Positions 49,506-64,000 of a DNA stretch of 64,000 bases are shown piece by piece (the first letter of the stretch is position 1; every line of letters starts with the position of its first letter). Under the pieces are notes generated by a model. It was not told the origin of the DNA. It was given only the letters and a program-made list of their open reading frames with translations, and made no database searches. The position numbers and the translations under genes were made by a program. Origin of the DNA: Gelatoporia subvermispora B. Lineage: Eukaryota; Basidiomycota; Agaricomycetes; Polyporales; Gelatoporiaceae. The DNA is taken from positions 256,916 to 320,915 of the forward strand of contig KB445796.1 of NCBI GenBank assembly GCA_000320605.2, read 5' to 3'.

Positions 49506-51134
49506 CTAGCAGAAAATCCTACGCAACCATGACTTGAACCTGATCCACCAACTGCCCTGCCAACCAGCGGAGCGCAGCTTGGGCCCTAACCACATTGTCC
49601 CCGTGCCCACTCTAATTTCCTGCGTTCCATTAGGCACGTTCGCGCCTTCTTCTATGTCAGCCGGTCGATTGCCAGAGTTTGCGGCAAATCTTGGCAGCGT
49701 GCTTTGGGAAAGGAAGGGCGGGAAGATTGTGAGCAGTGTCAAGTATTCTTGGTTTGGCAGATCGGGTGCTGTCCAGATCCGCATGTATCCTTCATTCTCC
49801 GAGAGATTGAACGCGGGTCGTTTCGGGATGGAAAGATTTTCGCCATCTGCTGGGGTAGGAGGTGTTCCAGGCTCGTCAGCTGAGGACGAGCCGGACGTCG
49901 AAAACTGTGCCGACGTATTGGCAGAAGAGTACGACGTTGATAAAGTGGGCGTGTCCAAGAATGGATCACTCGGGGCTCGGGGGCGTTTGGTCTGTGTCCT
50001 CGAGGTGATCGGTGGAACTTTCTGGGATCGACCCGGAGCCGATATGTCAGACGGTAAAGGTTGTGATTGCGACCGTGAATGAATTGGTGACAAGGGCGCA
50101 AAGCCTGCATAGGGTGCGGGACTATTTGATGCAGACGAAGGCCTACGAGACGGTGCCTCTTCGAATCCGAGAACCTGATACACGTCTATGTCAATACACA
50201 GAATACGTAGCACCTGATAGTCGTGACTTACTCCTTTCAGAACGTCTATGGCCTCGAGCATGAAGTCTTTCCCGCTACATAGCGGAAGATTCCGAAGAAG
50301 ATGAACATCAACTCTAAAAGCTGGGTACTGAATGGACAAACTCACGCGGCTTCTTTGAACACAGCGTCGTCAATTTCCCACTCTATCCTATAGCCTCCAG
50401 CACCACCTAAATGTTCTGGAACGATCTGTAACCTCATGACCGCCCATAGTCCTTGGAAGAACGGTTTGGTGCCAGGCATCCCCGTGGTGCACCACGTCTT
50501 GACAAACCGTTCGAACCGTTCGAATCGCTCCTTCCTTGCTAGCGGGCCGCCAGGGTCCGCGCGCGAATGAGGCATCAGTGACCCACCAGGGTTAATGGCA
50601 GCGAGATGCGCCCTGAATTCGGCATCGCGCCGAGCATTGACGCTCGCGTGATATGCTGCTCGAATGGATGCCTGCAGTCGAGCGTATGGTGCACGTTGCG
50701 AAGGCGGGAGGGTTGCCAGGGTTTGCGTCATGAGACGACCTGAGTTGTCATTTTGGTCAAAGTACCTGATTGCGATACGATTGAGCCGCGAACGGTAAGA
50801 ATAAGAGGTGTCTTTACCATGCTCGGCAGAGCTCCGCGAATTGTTCCAAATCGCTGCGAGCAGGCTGCGAGGGTGTCATAGAACGAGAGGGCGGAGGCGT
50901 CATGCGTGAAGCGCGCGTCCGGGAGCGGGGAGAAATTGGGGTCGTAGGTCCAGAAGGTGAGTAAGCACGAACGGGAGACCCCGTCGTTGAAGAGGGTAAG
51001 TCCCGCAGCAGCGTGTCTGATGCATCATTGCTATCGAAAGGTGAAGTCTGCTTTCTTGATAGAACGCTTGTGCGGATGGGAAGAGGAGGTGGACGCGGAC
51101 GAGGTGTCTCTAGTCGGTATGACGACACAGACAT
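49506..51134 (-). CDS. Conserved basidiomycete protein of unknown function
   Basis: Spliced gene of about 480 residues. The ATG at 51134 gives MSVSSYRLETPRPRPPPLP; the next 110 residues are Ser/Pro/Arg-rich, ending RSDLEQFAELCRAWY. The middle exon reads LATLPPSQRAPYARLQASIR, AAYHASVNARRDAEFRAHLA, RFERFVKTWCTTGMPGTKPF and LQIVPEHLGGAGGYRIEWEI. A short exon has KDFMLEAIDVLKGV. The last exon starts LGFEEAPSRRPSSASNSPAP, passes through a disordered region and ends with the ordered segment RIWTAPDLPNQEYLTLLTIF, RVGTGTMWLGPKL and GWQGSWWIRFKSWLRRIFC. The Trp/Arg-rich tail might contact membranes. I recognise similar open frames from other Agaricomycetes but no named domain. Two CACGTG sites lie at 51417-51422 and 51428-51433, about 290 bases upstream of the ATG. 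Confidence 0.75.
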
Positions 51135-54100
51135 CGTTGAAGAGTAACTTAACAAGCTGGCATGAGCTGTAATTCGGGAAGATGAAAATTCGGAGATATC
51201 CAGGAGTGTAGCGCGTCAAGCCCTGTGTCGGCCTTCACGGATGAGGGATCATGAGGACGGTGAAGGTAGCAGTGACTGTGTCTTCTTCAGAAACAACGCT
51301 TGAGACCGGTGGCCAAATCCCGATGGCAGTTGCAAGAATAGGAGACCTTCGAGCCAGTCGTGCTCTAAGCTGAAGCTAGGCCGGGCTGGCGACAACCGCA
51401 AGGCCTCCCGGACCGCCACGTGCACTTCACGTGCGGCTCCCCATCTGGGACAGCAGAGTTTGTGGCCGCGTCCAACTTGCTCGACTGTCTCACGCTTCGT
51501 TTTTAATCCTAGTCTTGTTATAGCGGGTACATTGCAAGAACTTACCGGAGTTCACAGGCGAAGAGACGGCAAAGCTCAGTGAGCACGGTCTGACGTCTCA
51601 CAACAGGACCTACCTCTTGTAACCGAATCACGTTTGTCATAGTGACATCAGGTGCGTTAGTATGCATCGCGCCATAGGGTAGCGAACCAGGGCCGTGACC
51701 TAGAAGGACCCTTGATTGGCACCGCTGGTATTTGCTGCAGGAGGAGTTCTCGTCTCAAGAGTCCTTGCTCAGCTTCACTGGGAACTTTCTTTACGCCTGC
51801 TGGCCGGCTCGACTGCTTGCGCATGAAGGCGCTGCTATCCTGCGGCTTACTTATGCCGTTGCACATCTTGGGCTTTCTCGGTGCATACTGAATGAGGTGC
51901 CTGGATTCTCGTACACTCAGGGTCAATTTCCGGAATAGTCCTTGCAGCTGCCTAGCTACAGGGGCCGCAAGCAGCCGAAGAATCTCAGAGGATTACGGCT
52001 GCAATTCTGATCTCTGTTACATGCACACAGCATCACGGTGCTACGAAGATATTTTATGATGCTACCAGGAGTCGGCAACGGAGACGATATGTGACGAGAC
52101 AGCTTTATACGAGAGAGGTGAATCTCAGCTGACATATGAAGCTTGTTCCTTGCGCAACATGCCGCTGAAGTATCGGACCGTATCTGCCCCAGCGCGTCAG
52201 AACTCTTGCATGCGGCCGTCCGAGAGCTGCCCGAAGTCTTTCAATGCAATGGTGAGTGGCGCCCTGTGACGCCGGTGCTCGTCATAACTGACTTCGAGGA
52301 AGTCGGAACCGAGAGTTGCCCGCATGGATAACTGAGTGACATCAGCCGCTTTGTGCCTTGGATTCTATGACATCCGATTGTTCTGGCTCCTACTTCAATC
52401 GTGCTATCTCTTCACTCGAGCGTCCGCTGACCTACATTCAAGATGCTTCGGCCACGCATGACTGCAATTACTATGAGTACAGCGCTTCTCCGTCACCGAT
52501 CATCGGATCCTCTAGCTTCGATGATATCCTGCGATAGCGGCAGACGATGTTCAGTTATACTCATTCTATTGCTGAAGTGCATGCCAGCCCCTTATTATTC
52601 AAAGTGAAGATGCACCACTCGCCAGACTGCATATTGTTCTTCCAGCACTTCGAAACTCTGGGTCCTTTGCTCGAAACTTGAGGCACCGTCCTATTGTGCT
52701 TGTGACACTGTAGCGCTGTTTGTGGGGGTCTTCCCTGACAGGACTCATGGTTCTGTCTACGGGCTCGTGAAACACCGGTCATTCTTCAGTTACTCCGTTG
52801 TTATCGCTAATTACAAACTTTTCCTGGTTCAAGACGTCTTCATAGAGTTGTAGCTGATAACACGTTGGGTGCACGAGTTCGATGCGTATTGCGCCACTAT
52901 CATCGACGTTCGTTTAGTGCCGAGGTTTACTCTGATGATCCGAGGATACCCCCTCAATTACGATGTCTCCGTCTCAGCTCGGTGCACAAACTGTCTGTGA
53001 CTTAGCCAAAACCTGAAGTTGTGTGGTATTGTGAGAGTATTCGATCGAGGTCAAGCACTTTCGATCGATTGTTGGAATCCTGAAGTCGAGATGCGGACAT
53101 TTCGCTTCACGAACTTACTAACCACCACTTTACAGCAGCACCGGTCTGGATGCCCGCTCGCGCGCAATCTATCACAAGGACGATCCTTGCAATTGCGCTG
53201 AGCAAATGTTCATATTTGTTCGGCAACTACAGAATGCGCTGCTTTCGGGCTACTGAGACACCAGGACGGACGCTCGTCTAGATCTGCCACGGCTACGCCT
53301 GGATTGACCGCAGTCATGGACTTACAGCTCGGTAAGCTGGAGATCACCATCTCAGAGCTCCACTGCGTGCTCACTGCAACCATGTGCAGCGCGGCAAGTA
53401 TAGACAAGACTAGGCACCAAAGGGTATCCGAGCACAACGTCTGCCATATACAAACGTGCCGCCATCAACTGATGACTTGCGCTCACAGCCGGCTGAGCAG
53501 CTCGCGCTCACCGACGTACTCGGTGATTGACGACGGAGCGAGATCTCCGGCGTACCGTACGGCATCGTCGCCATATACCATACGGCGTAGAGCACTGGCC
53601 CTGAGGACGCTGCGCGCCGTGGCGCACGGCGCGCACAAATATGGTTTCACCGCCATCTGTCAGCAGGTAAGCAATATTGAAATGATATTGAAATGATATA
53701 CTGCCGCGCCGAAGTGCCCGGCGCGCTTTGCTGACTCGTCATGCACTGGCCTCTTTCGTCCAGGCGGCGGCATCATTGGGATCACGCACCGAGTCAACGT
53801 CAGCTGCTGGCGCGAGGAATCTGACATCAATGTGAAATGGCCTAGAAGGGAGAGCAGTCTAGCAACGGTTTTGTCATTACGTATTGGAGCCCGCCACGCC
53901 AATTGGACACAACACGCAGGGGGTGGCCGCCTCAGGAAGGCCCGCCGGGTCTTCTGTCAGGCTTGCCAACCAGGCTGCAGGTAGGGTTGCTGTCGCCCTC
54001 CCCACATTCCGTGCCTGGGGTCAGTTGGTGTCTTGCACACGTAGACGCTTGGCATTCGCGTGTGTTGCCGAGCGCGCGTGGGCTGATAATTAATGCAGCC

Positions 54101-56622
54101 GTATTTCGTCACCAATCCCGCTAATCTGGATCCCGAGTCTGGTACTTATCTGGGGTTCTATCCTATTAGAGAGCTCGGCGCTGGGGCCAGACTTTCGAGG
54201 ATTATCTGATTGAGCGCGCAGCCAGGCGCAATACTCGCGGAAGCAAATCTGGCATTGTCACAACACCATACCAGGCTCACAAGGGACGCTGGCATGGCTC
54301 CTCATCAACATGACTTGTGCTTCAAGTGCTATCGCGCACCTCATCGGCGAGTAAGAGCACGTCTGGATGGATCATCCTGCACCATCCCCTCGATATCGCT
54401 GGAATTCACTTGGCCATGTCTCGTTGCATATGGCGAGAGGTACATCGAGGGTACCGCGAATTCGACATCGCTTCGTGTTACCGATCGCCGGGGAGTTTGA
54501 TAGACACGGATGTGCTCAAATGCATTCAAGGATTCCCTCGGTCACTCCGCTCATGCCTGGCCCGAGGGAGCGTCCCGACCCGCCACAACCGCGTTCGCGA
54601 AATAGCCTATCTGGATCTCCTGTCCCTTGACACCTCGAAGCATATCGGAGCACTGCCGTCCACACGGCGGGAATGAGAGCGTGGAGGCACTATTTCGCGG
54701 GTTCCCTCACGATGTCGAACAACCGAACTAGCGGTACGTTGGGCGGCGAGAATGCTCCACGATTTGCAGTACGAAATGGTAGGGACGATACCAATGCTGG
54801 AGCCTTGAGCGCGCGAGGTGCGCTGGCGTAGAGCGCGAAGGGCATGATCAATAGTGACAGTTCATTCAGACTAGTCACTGGTAGTGAGGGCGAGAGTAAG
54901 TGTCCAAATACGCCAGTCCTTGGATATTATTACACTGTTGCAAGCACTCCGCAGCAGGAGTAGGACGCGGTGCGTATAGAACCCGACTGACCGAGAAGAC
55001 GTGCCATATGGGCGACAGACACCGATGCCGTTGTCGGACTTCCGGACACTCCCGTGTCGAAGTGTTGCCGGCTTCGGCGGGGAGCATCAGGAGCCCTGTA
55101 GAAACTAGGCTTGCTTGTTAGCCATGTGACAGGAGGGATGCAATGAGATTGAATAAGAAGATGTCGTCGATCGTCAGAGACAAATAGACAGTGCGCGGGG
55201 AGGGTTCTGACGGGGGCCGCCACTTAGAGACCCAAACTGTATTTCGGCCTTTTTTGTCCTGCCTCACAAAGTCTGGATGAGCCCAAGCGTGGGGCCTCAC
55301 GATAGACACACTAGCGCACGCAGCAAGCAGTGCGATGTTTGAGCACGAATCTCATCAGTTGTCAGAGGACAGGTTATGGTGACAGCAAGGGTTAATCTAT
55401 CCGATACGGAGGGAGCAAGAGTGATATGAGCTGTGAGATGCACTGGCTCGGTCGGTGGGAGAGTGCGCGATACATGGAGTATGCCAGATGCGGAGACTGC
55501 GGACACCAGAGCATGGAAATTTCCGTCGAAAGGATAACGTCAGCGGAACTAGGTTTTGCTTGACACCACCAGATCAGATGGGTGACCAATCGGGGCAAAA
55601 GGCGTAAAAGTCGGAGCGGGGGGTGGGCGAGAAAAGACGAGCGATCATAGGGTGGGAGGGTTCCACGGAGGAGTCAAGGAAGGAAGTCGAGCCACGAGAC
55701 GGGGATAGATCAGGAGAGAAATGGACACGGGTTCGAGTTGCGCTGAGATTGAGTATTTCGTGAAAACGGGACAGATGGAATCGGTTCAGATGACAGAGGT
55801 GATTGATGGGTCTGCCCAAGTTTGCCGGGGAAGCCGCCCTTCCATGGGCAGGAGTCGGACGTTGAACTTGAGTTGCAAAACAAAACGCGTTCCTGCCTGA
55901 TTACAGATCTCGACATGAGGATGATATAAAGAGCGTTGGCCCGTTGGTTATCGGAATCTGTGGCAAGTCACGCCTTGCATCCGCGTCTTCTTCCGCCAAC
56001 GACTCGTCGTCTGTCTGTCTGCTGTCCACCGAGTCTCGCGCCTAGTCCTTTGCGGGCACTTGATCGCGGATTGCACAGACCGCCCGCCTCCACTCGCCGG
56101 ATATACCGAGCACAGCTCGTCGACTATCACGCACCTACATATAATTGACTTGCGCAGGCGTCGCGCCCAAGTGAAACGTAGCTGAAGAGGGTAAGTCGAA
56201 CTGCTGATCGAAACCGCAGCCCGCGGCTTATAACGCTCGCCTGTCGGGTGTCTGTGCCTGTCCACCAAACTTACAACTATTCACCCGCCCCTATAGCCGT
56301 CCAACCCCGGCTCGACAATCTCACCTTCGCTGATATCTGCGAGTTCATCGTACTCCGCGACGAGCAAGATGGCCCAAGCTGCATGGCTGCCTTTGTCGGC
56401 AACACCCGAACGCCGATCAGAATTTGGTATGTAATGAGAATGATCGCGCCTGAACGCGTCCAACTGACCCTCTCTCTTCTTCTCCCTCTCCTCTTCCATC
56501 AACTCCTTGCCGTCCATCGCCATCGTCGCCGTCGCCGTTGTTGTCGTCGTCGTGCGCGTTCCCGGCGAGCAGATATCCTGAAATCCTCCTCTGCCGCCCA
56601 CCACGCCCGCGACTCGCGCAGG
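51135..56622. other. Gene-poor stretch of about 5.5 kb upstream of the CSL gene
   Basis: No convincing protein gene on either strand: open frames are short, mutually overlapping and without motifs. It contains an 11-base-arm perfect hairpin at 53611-53635. The last part (about 55920-56622) is probably the 5' leader of the CSL gene, including a candidate intron starting GTAAGTC near 56191 and a purine/pyrimidine-biased tract with CGTCGTCGT repeats near 56520-56560. A reading frame open from 56248 into the CSL coding region lacks family features before 56623. Confidence 0.45.
53611..53635. repeat. Perfect GC-rich hairpin
   Basis: Inverted repeat with 11-base arms (TGCGCGCCGTG / CACGGCGCGCA) and a three-base GCG loop. 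It is surrounded by further short GTACGG/CCGTAC palindromic words. It lies in a gene-poor region; it could be a structured RNA or terminator-like element, or chance in GC-rich DNA. Confidence 0.5.
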
Positions 56623-59600
56623 ATGTCTATCGACTTCAACCCCTCTGGCGGTCCGACCGGCATCTATGGCCAACCTGACCTCGACCATGCATTCTCGTCG
56701 CTGCAGAACTCGGACATGGCCAGCGCGCCGTCGCACCCTCATGGTCAGCGTATGCAGCTCGCCCCTCATGCTCTTGACCGTGGCGATGGCCTTGACGTCC
56801 CGGACCACTCGGGCTACGATATCTTCTCAAACTCCGCTTCCTCCGGCTCCCTCTCGAACCAGCGCTACAACACGAACGGGTCCTCGTCTTCGTCCCTCGG
56901 GCCCAGCTATGGACTCGACCCTATGTACTCGCAAGGCTCGTTCAATGACCCCGTGCCCCCTTTCCACAATCCCAGCTACGATATGATGGGTGGCATGCCC
57001 TCATCATACAGCAGCGGCAAGCCGTCACCCCTGACGCCGAGCGACACCTTGGGCAATCTTCCGCCTCAGGCAGGTTTCCCGTTCAGCAACGGGCAGACTA
57101 AGGAGTACTCCGCACACCACGGCTTCCACGACGTGCTCGATCGCCGGCTATCCAACGTCAGCTCCGGGAGCTATCATTCGGAATTCGGTGGCGATGAATA
57201 CGGCAACATGGGCATGAACTCTGGCATGGGCCTCGGGTTTGCGCACTCCGGCGTCCAGCAGCTGCAGGACCGAATGCCGCGAATGCAGATCGACTCGCGC
57301 TTCTCCCCGTCCGTCATTCCTCCATTGTCCGTCCCCCCGCACATGCACCAAAACCATACTCCCGACCTGATGCGTGGCGTTGCGCCGCACGCGACACACT
57401 ATCAGTCCGAGCGGGGAATGCAGTACGACCATTTCATGAGTCCCGGAAACCCTGTTGACTTCCGCATGGCCGCCGTCGACGACTCGCTGACACAACACAT
57501 GCGCCCTCCGGGTGCCGCGACAGATTTGCAAACCTTCATACGGTAAGTGAGATACCTGATCATCTCCCTGTGCGCGTGATCTGAATCGAAGCCGGTCTCA
57601 GGCCGTACTTGGACCAATACGTACGCACGCCGAATCGCCTCGCGTTTGGGGAGCGCACCGTGATCGTCATGTCTTCCAAAGTGGCGCAAAAGTCATACGG
57701 CACGGAGAAGCGGTGGGCATAATCCGAGGATTACCGAGGCATGTCCCTGATTAACTCCCACAGGTTCCTCTGCCCTCCGCCTACGGCTATTATGATCGGT
57801 AATTCGTGGTGGACGGATGTACAAAGGCGCGGCGAAGAGCCGAAGCTCTGCCCGCCGCGCGTCGTCGTCTCCATCTCGGGTGAGCCTGCCCCGCAGGAGG
57901 GCTCGATCGAGTGGACCAGCACCATGGGTAAGGCGTTCGACGTCAGCGATCCGCCGACAGGCACTACCTATATCGGGCGCTGCGTCGGTAAGCAGTTATT
58001 CATCTCGGACGTCGATGAGAAAAAGAAGAAGGTCGAGGCGCTGGTCAAGATCATGGCGCCCGCCTCGGAGGACGAACCCGAGCGCGTCATCGGGACATTC
58101 CCTAGTCGCCCAATCAAGGTCATCAGCAAGCCCTCCAAGAAGAGACAGAGTGCGAAGAACTTGGAGTGTGCGTTTTTTGACGCTTGACATTGCATCCGCG
58201 AATGATGCTGATTTCCAGACACATCAGTGTGCATCAATCATGGGTCCACGATCTCGCTATTCCACCGTCTGAGGTCTCAGACGGTGTCGACGAAGTACCT
58301 GTGTGTGTCTGGCTCGGGCGCATCGTTCAAGGGATCGGATGGAGCTCCTCTGATGGGTCTCGACCAGCGCTCCCGCGGTCAAACGCCGTCGTTCATCGCA
58401 CGGACAGCAAGCTGGGGTGAGTTGCCGGTCTGAAATTCCCTCGGAAATATCCTCTGACCAATATTTCAGATCCGTTCATTATGTACATCGTTGATGTGAA
58501 CAAGCCGGCAGGCGGTGTCGACTCTCCGCCTCCTCCGCCGCCGCAGCCCGAATATCCCTCTCCGCCCCCCAACGCGATCCCGTTTACGAACAACGGGTCG
58601 CAGATTCCGGTCTACTACAATCAGACGGTGGTCTTGCAGTGCTTGACGTCGGGCGTTGTCAGCCCAGTGCTCATCATTCGCAAAGTTGATCATCAGACGA
58701 CCGTGGTTGGCGGGGGACTTCAGGAAGGCGCCAAGGGTGTTGCGGACCACTACTGCGCACCCGGCGAAGTATGTGGGGACCCTGTCTCGCAGCTGCACAA
58801 GATCGCGTTCGAGGTCTTCGACCCGAACAAGGGCGCTCCTGAGCCAGGCACCCCTGGTGCTAGCGGGGCGTTCTTGTCCTGCATGGGCGAGAAGGTGAAC
58901 ACCTATCGCCCCGTTGAGGGACGGCAATGGAACTCGCCGACCGTACCCACACGCGAGTCCGACTCGCCAGGTGCGGCACCTGGGTCGCCCACTGCGACGA
59001 CGCCGACGTCGAGCACGGGCTCTGCGGATTACTTCGGCGCGGGCAGCAACAGCAGCGCGCCGACGTCGCCTGACCCGGGCGAGTTCCCGTCGAATGACGG
59101 TGGCCGTGTTAAGAAGCCGAAACGGGGCTCATCTAGCGGCAGCGGCAGCGGCGGGATCGCGAAGGCGAGCACCTCTCAGAAGGGCCGTCGCAGGCCGAGC
59201 TCGGCGGGATCGGCGGGATCGAGCAGGCGCGGGTCCGGCAGCGACTCGTCGGCATCGTCTGGCGCGCTGTGGCAGGTCGACATAGGCGAGACCAGCGTCT
59301 GGACGATTGTTGGTACTGGTGAGTCTATCAGAACTTCCAATCCACCGTCCGGTGGTGGGCCAAGTGCGGCGCGCTGATGTTCGATGCGACTCGCGCAGAT
59401 CAAATCCGGTACAACTTCTACGTCCCGCCGATGCTGTTCGATCAGCAGAACGCAGCGCCGAATGGGTCGTCATTCCCCATCCCCTCAAAGCCCGTGACGC
59501 CCTTCCCTGGCGTCGTCAAGTACCTGCCGCCCGACCGTGCGTCTGAAGCACCGAAGTCGAACTGCGCGTCCTCGCGCGCAGTGTTGGCGAAGCCGAATCC

Positions 59601-59817
59601 GCACGCATCCAAGATGCTGACGGTGTACGGGGAGAACTTCTCCAAGGCAGATCCTGTCACGGTGTTCTTTGGCTCAGACCCATCGCCGTACGTCGAGGTG
59701 CGGTGCACAGAGGTGCTGGGGTGTCTCCCGCCGGATTCGCAGACGTCGAAGCGGAGGCCAGTCATCCTCGTGCGGCATGACGGTGTCGTGTTCCCCTCGA
59801 ACGTTTTTTACCCGTGA
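56623..59817 (+). CDS. CSL (RBP-J/Suppressor of Hairless-like) transcription factor
   Basis: CSL-family DNA-binding protein; fungal members (Cbf11/Cbf12 in fission yeast) bind GTGGGAA-like sites and affect adhesion, cell cycle and lipid genes, acting without Notch. The start MSIDFNPSGGPTGIYGQPDL opens a Ser/Gly/Pro-rich N-terminus of about 300 residues. Exon 1 ends at 57542 (LQTFI|R); the Rel-homology N-terminal domain continues from 57602 with RPYLDQYVRTPNRLAFGERT, VIVMSSKVAQKSYGTEKRFL and CPPPTAIMIGNSWW. Then comes RCVGKQLFISDVDEKKKKVE. The beta-trefoil includes LCINHGSTISLFHRLRSQTV and STKYLCVSGSGASFKGSDGA, DPFIMYIVDVNKPAGG and GDPVSQLHKIAFEVFDP. A loop of about 110 Ser/Gly/Pro residues interrupts it before ALWQVDIGETSVWTIVGTDQ. 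The C-terminal IPT-like domain is MLTVYGENFSKADPVTVFFG to VVFPSNVFYP. About 960 residues, six exons. Confidence 0.9.
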
Positions 59818-60167
59818 TGTGCCCTTGCTTTATTTTATGTAGGTGTCTGTTTGTGCTGGTATTTCTCGTGTGCTCGCATCTGTTCCATCTCGTCTTCATC
59901 GCTGTGCTATCTCCCTCCTCGCTCAATAGACTTTCGCATGTTATTAAATGTGTTTGCTAGGATATAAGGCCATAAGACCGGCCGTGTACTTGTATACTAG
60001 TTCGTGGATCCTATGTATAATTTTTCAACCTCCATCGTTCGCTGTGTGATGTGCAGGGTCGTGTGCTTCGTTGGGGCTCTGGGGAACAGGGCCGCGCTCG
60101 CAGTTGCTTCAAAGCGCGAGCAATGGACGCGTGACGTCAAGCGCACGCAGCTTGACCTGCACCTGCG
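59818..60167. other. Intergenic region after the CSL gene
   Basis: The 3' flank of CSL is T-rich with a possible poly(A)-related tract (TTATTAAATG near 59941); it then holds the promoter of the small membrane protein. No other gene seen. Confidence 0.5.
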
Positions 60168-63015
<2,848 letters not shown>

Positions 63016-63235
63016 GAAAAGTCGCAAAGTCGGCCTGAGTTCTGAAAATGACTCGCTATGTTTGAATTTCTCGACATATGACTAAGCAAGCGCCCGTTGC
63101 CAGTCTACCATTGTGGCCACGCCACCACACAATAGAACTTCAGTAAGTCAAGCGTTCGACGCGGCGAGCGTAACGATGCCATCATACGCTCTTTGAGCCA
63201 ATAACGATTGTTACAAAGGAAATGCAACGAAACTA

Positions 63236-64000
63236 CTATGTCCGAGATGTAACCAATCTCTCCAGGTCGTAGCCTCCAGCAATCTGGAACTCGGATGTGC
63301 CGGAGCTGATCATCTTGCCGCCTTTTTTCGTCAGCCGTCCCTGCTCTCGCACGACTTTCTCCATGCGCTTCTCTGCATCAGCGATATTGTAATCGTCATT
63401 TCCGTCCGAGGCGGCGAGGCCTTTGCCCCTGACCTTTGCCGCCGGTTTCTGATGCGCGAATCGCTTCGCCTGCGACTTTGACTTGGATTTGTTGTTGGCG
63501 CCAGCGACAGCGCTCGGTGCCTCGCGAAGGGCGAAAGCCTTGGCCAAGTGCCCTATGTGCAAATGGCGAATATGGAACATATGCTTCTCGTCTGATGGAT
63601 GTGTCGCATATGCTCGCATGTGAGACTTGAATGCCTTCCGGGCAAGCTCTATATGCTACAAAGTTTCATTGGTGAGTGAACGAGGATTGGGTACAGCGTG
63701 CAGCCAATGACAAACGTACCTGCTTATCTCGTAATACCCAGCGCTCGAAGGACAGCTGGACCTCGGTCGCGCGGTCCTCGTATTCACTGCCCTTGCCGCC
63801 AAAGCCATTTCTCAAGACTGTTTCTGTACTCACACCTTGGAGCGCAACTTTCTTGTTCTCTTCGGACTTGCTCAACGTATCAGACTTTTGCGCATCACCC
63901 CCTTGCATCTTGTCCTCCACCCACTTCGTCCAGTCTTTTTCGCTGGGTGCAATGATGCTCCATGCCTCACCGCCCTTCCCGACACGGGCTGTACGTCCTA
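63236..64000 (-). CDS. DBP7: DEAD-box RNA helicase Dbp7 (DDX31-like), C-terminal part
   Basis: The 5' part lies beyond the right edge. Dbp7 is a nucleolar ATP-dependent RNA helicase needed for assembly of the large ribosomal subunit. The visible part starts in helicase motif [21 protein letters not shown], followed by [20 protein letters not shown] and a charged insert. After [15 protein letters not shown] an intron (about 63720-63660) joins [20 protein letters not shown]. The family signature [20 protein letters not shown] then FALREAP is clear. The tail is Lys-rich ([20 protein letters not shown]) and ends [16 protein letters not shown] with the stop at 63238-63236. This C-terminal signature separates Dbp7 from other DEAD-box helicases. 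Head-to-tail with ESA1, about 220 bases upstream of its ATG. Confidence 0.9.

Noticed and set aside
50500..50530. tRNA B-box-like repeats (GGTTCGAA words)
   Set aside because: They encode the repeated Glu-Arg-Phe of the conserved protein at 49506-51134, and no A box or cloverleaf is present.
56248..56622. In-frame upstream extension of the CSL protein (would begin near 56248)
   Set aside because: The extension is rich in His/Arg from simple CGTCGT-type repeats and contains no family feature, whereas MSIDFNPSGG at 56623 follows a good acceptor-like CGCGCAG and looks like a natural start.
58914..59285. Arg-rich plus-strand frame in the CSL region
   Set aside because: Frame-shifted reading of the GC-rich CSL loop; composition is only that of the GC-rich codons.

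Overview
The window reads as nuclear DNA of a mushroom-forming basidiomycete (Agaricomycetes, most likely a polypore). Genes are split by many introns of roughly 45-70 bases with GT-AG ends, there are no operons, and several families are typical of Agaricomycetes: an AlkB-like dioxygenase with a long basic N-terminus, DUF6533-type seven-helix membrane proteins, a WW-like/transmembrane protein and an expanded glutathione S-transferase (GST) family. Exact species cannot be read from the sequence.

Layout. 0-9.3 kb: a Bax-inhibitor-1 family membrane protein (+), a large AlkB-like 2-oxoglutarate dioxygenase gene (-) with AT-hook and Cys-rich zinc-like segments, and the mitochondrial F1 ATP synthase delta subunit (-). 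9.9-33.8 kb is an accessory block: two copies of a DUF6533 membrane-protein gene (+), each followed by a convergent omega-like GST gene (-); three further intact GST genes; two GST pseudogenes and one inverted GST remnant; and a WW-like/transmembrane gene. Flanking non-coding DNA is shared between several GST copies, so the block grew by segmental duplication. It also holds a short element with terminal inverted repeats at about 21.1-21.25 kb.

34.3-51.1 kb returns to conserved genes: a PH-domain/coiled-coil protein (-), a PHOSPHO-type HAD phosphatase (+), the DYRK-family kinase Yak1 (-), a proteasome assembly chaperone 4-like protein (-), a GRF zinc-finger protein (+) and a conserved protein of unknown function (-). 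51.1-56.6 kb is nearly empty. 56.6-64 kb holds a CSL (RBP-J/Su(H)-like) transcription factor (+), a small membrane protein (+), the MYST histone acetyltransferase Esa1 (-) and the 3' part of the DEAD-box RNA helicase gene DBP7 (-), which runs off the right edge.

How they work together: the housekeeping genes have unrelated jobs (stress/Ca2+ handling, respiration, signalling, proteasome assembly, chromatin, ribosome biogenesis). Only the GST/DUF6533 block looks like a locus evolving as a unit; a role in handling xenobiotics or wood-derived compounds is an inference from the GST family. All exon models come from reading splice sites and reading frames by eye; small exons and some boundaries are approximate.
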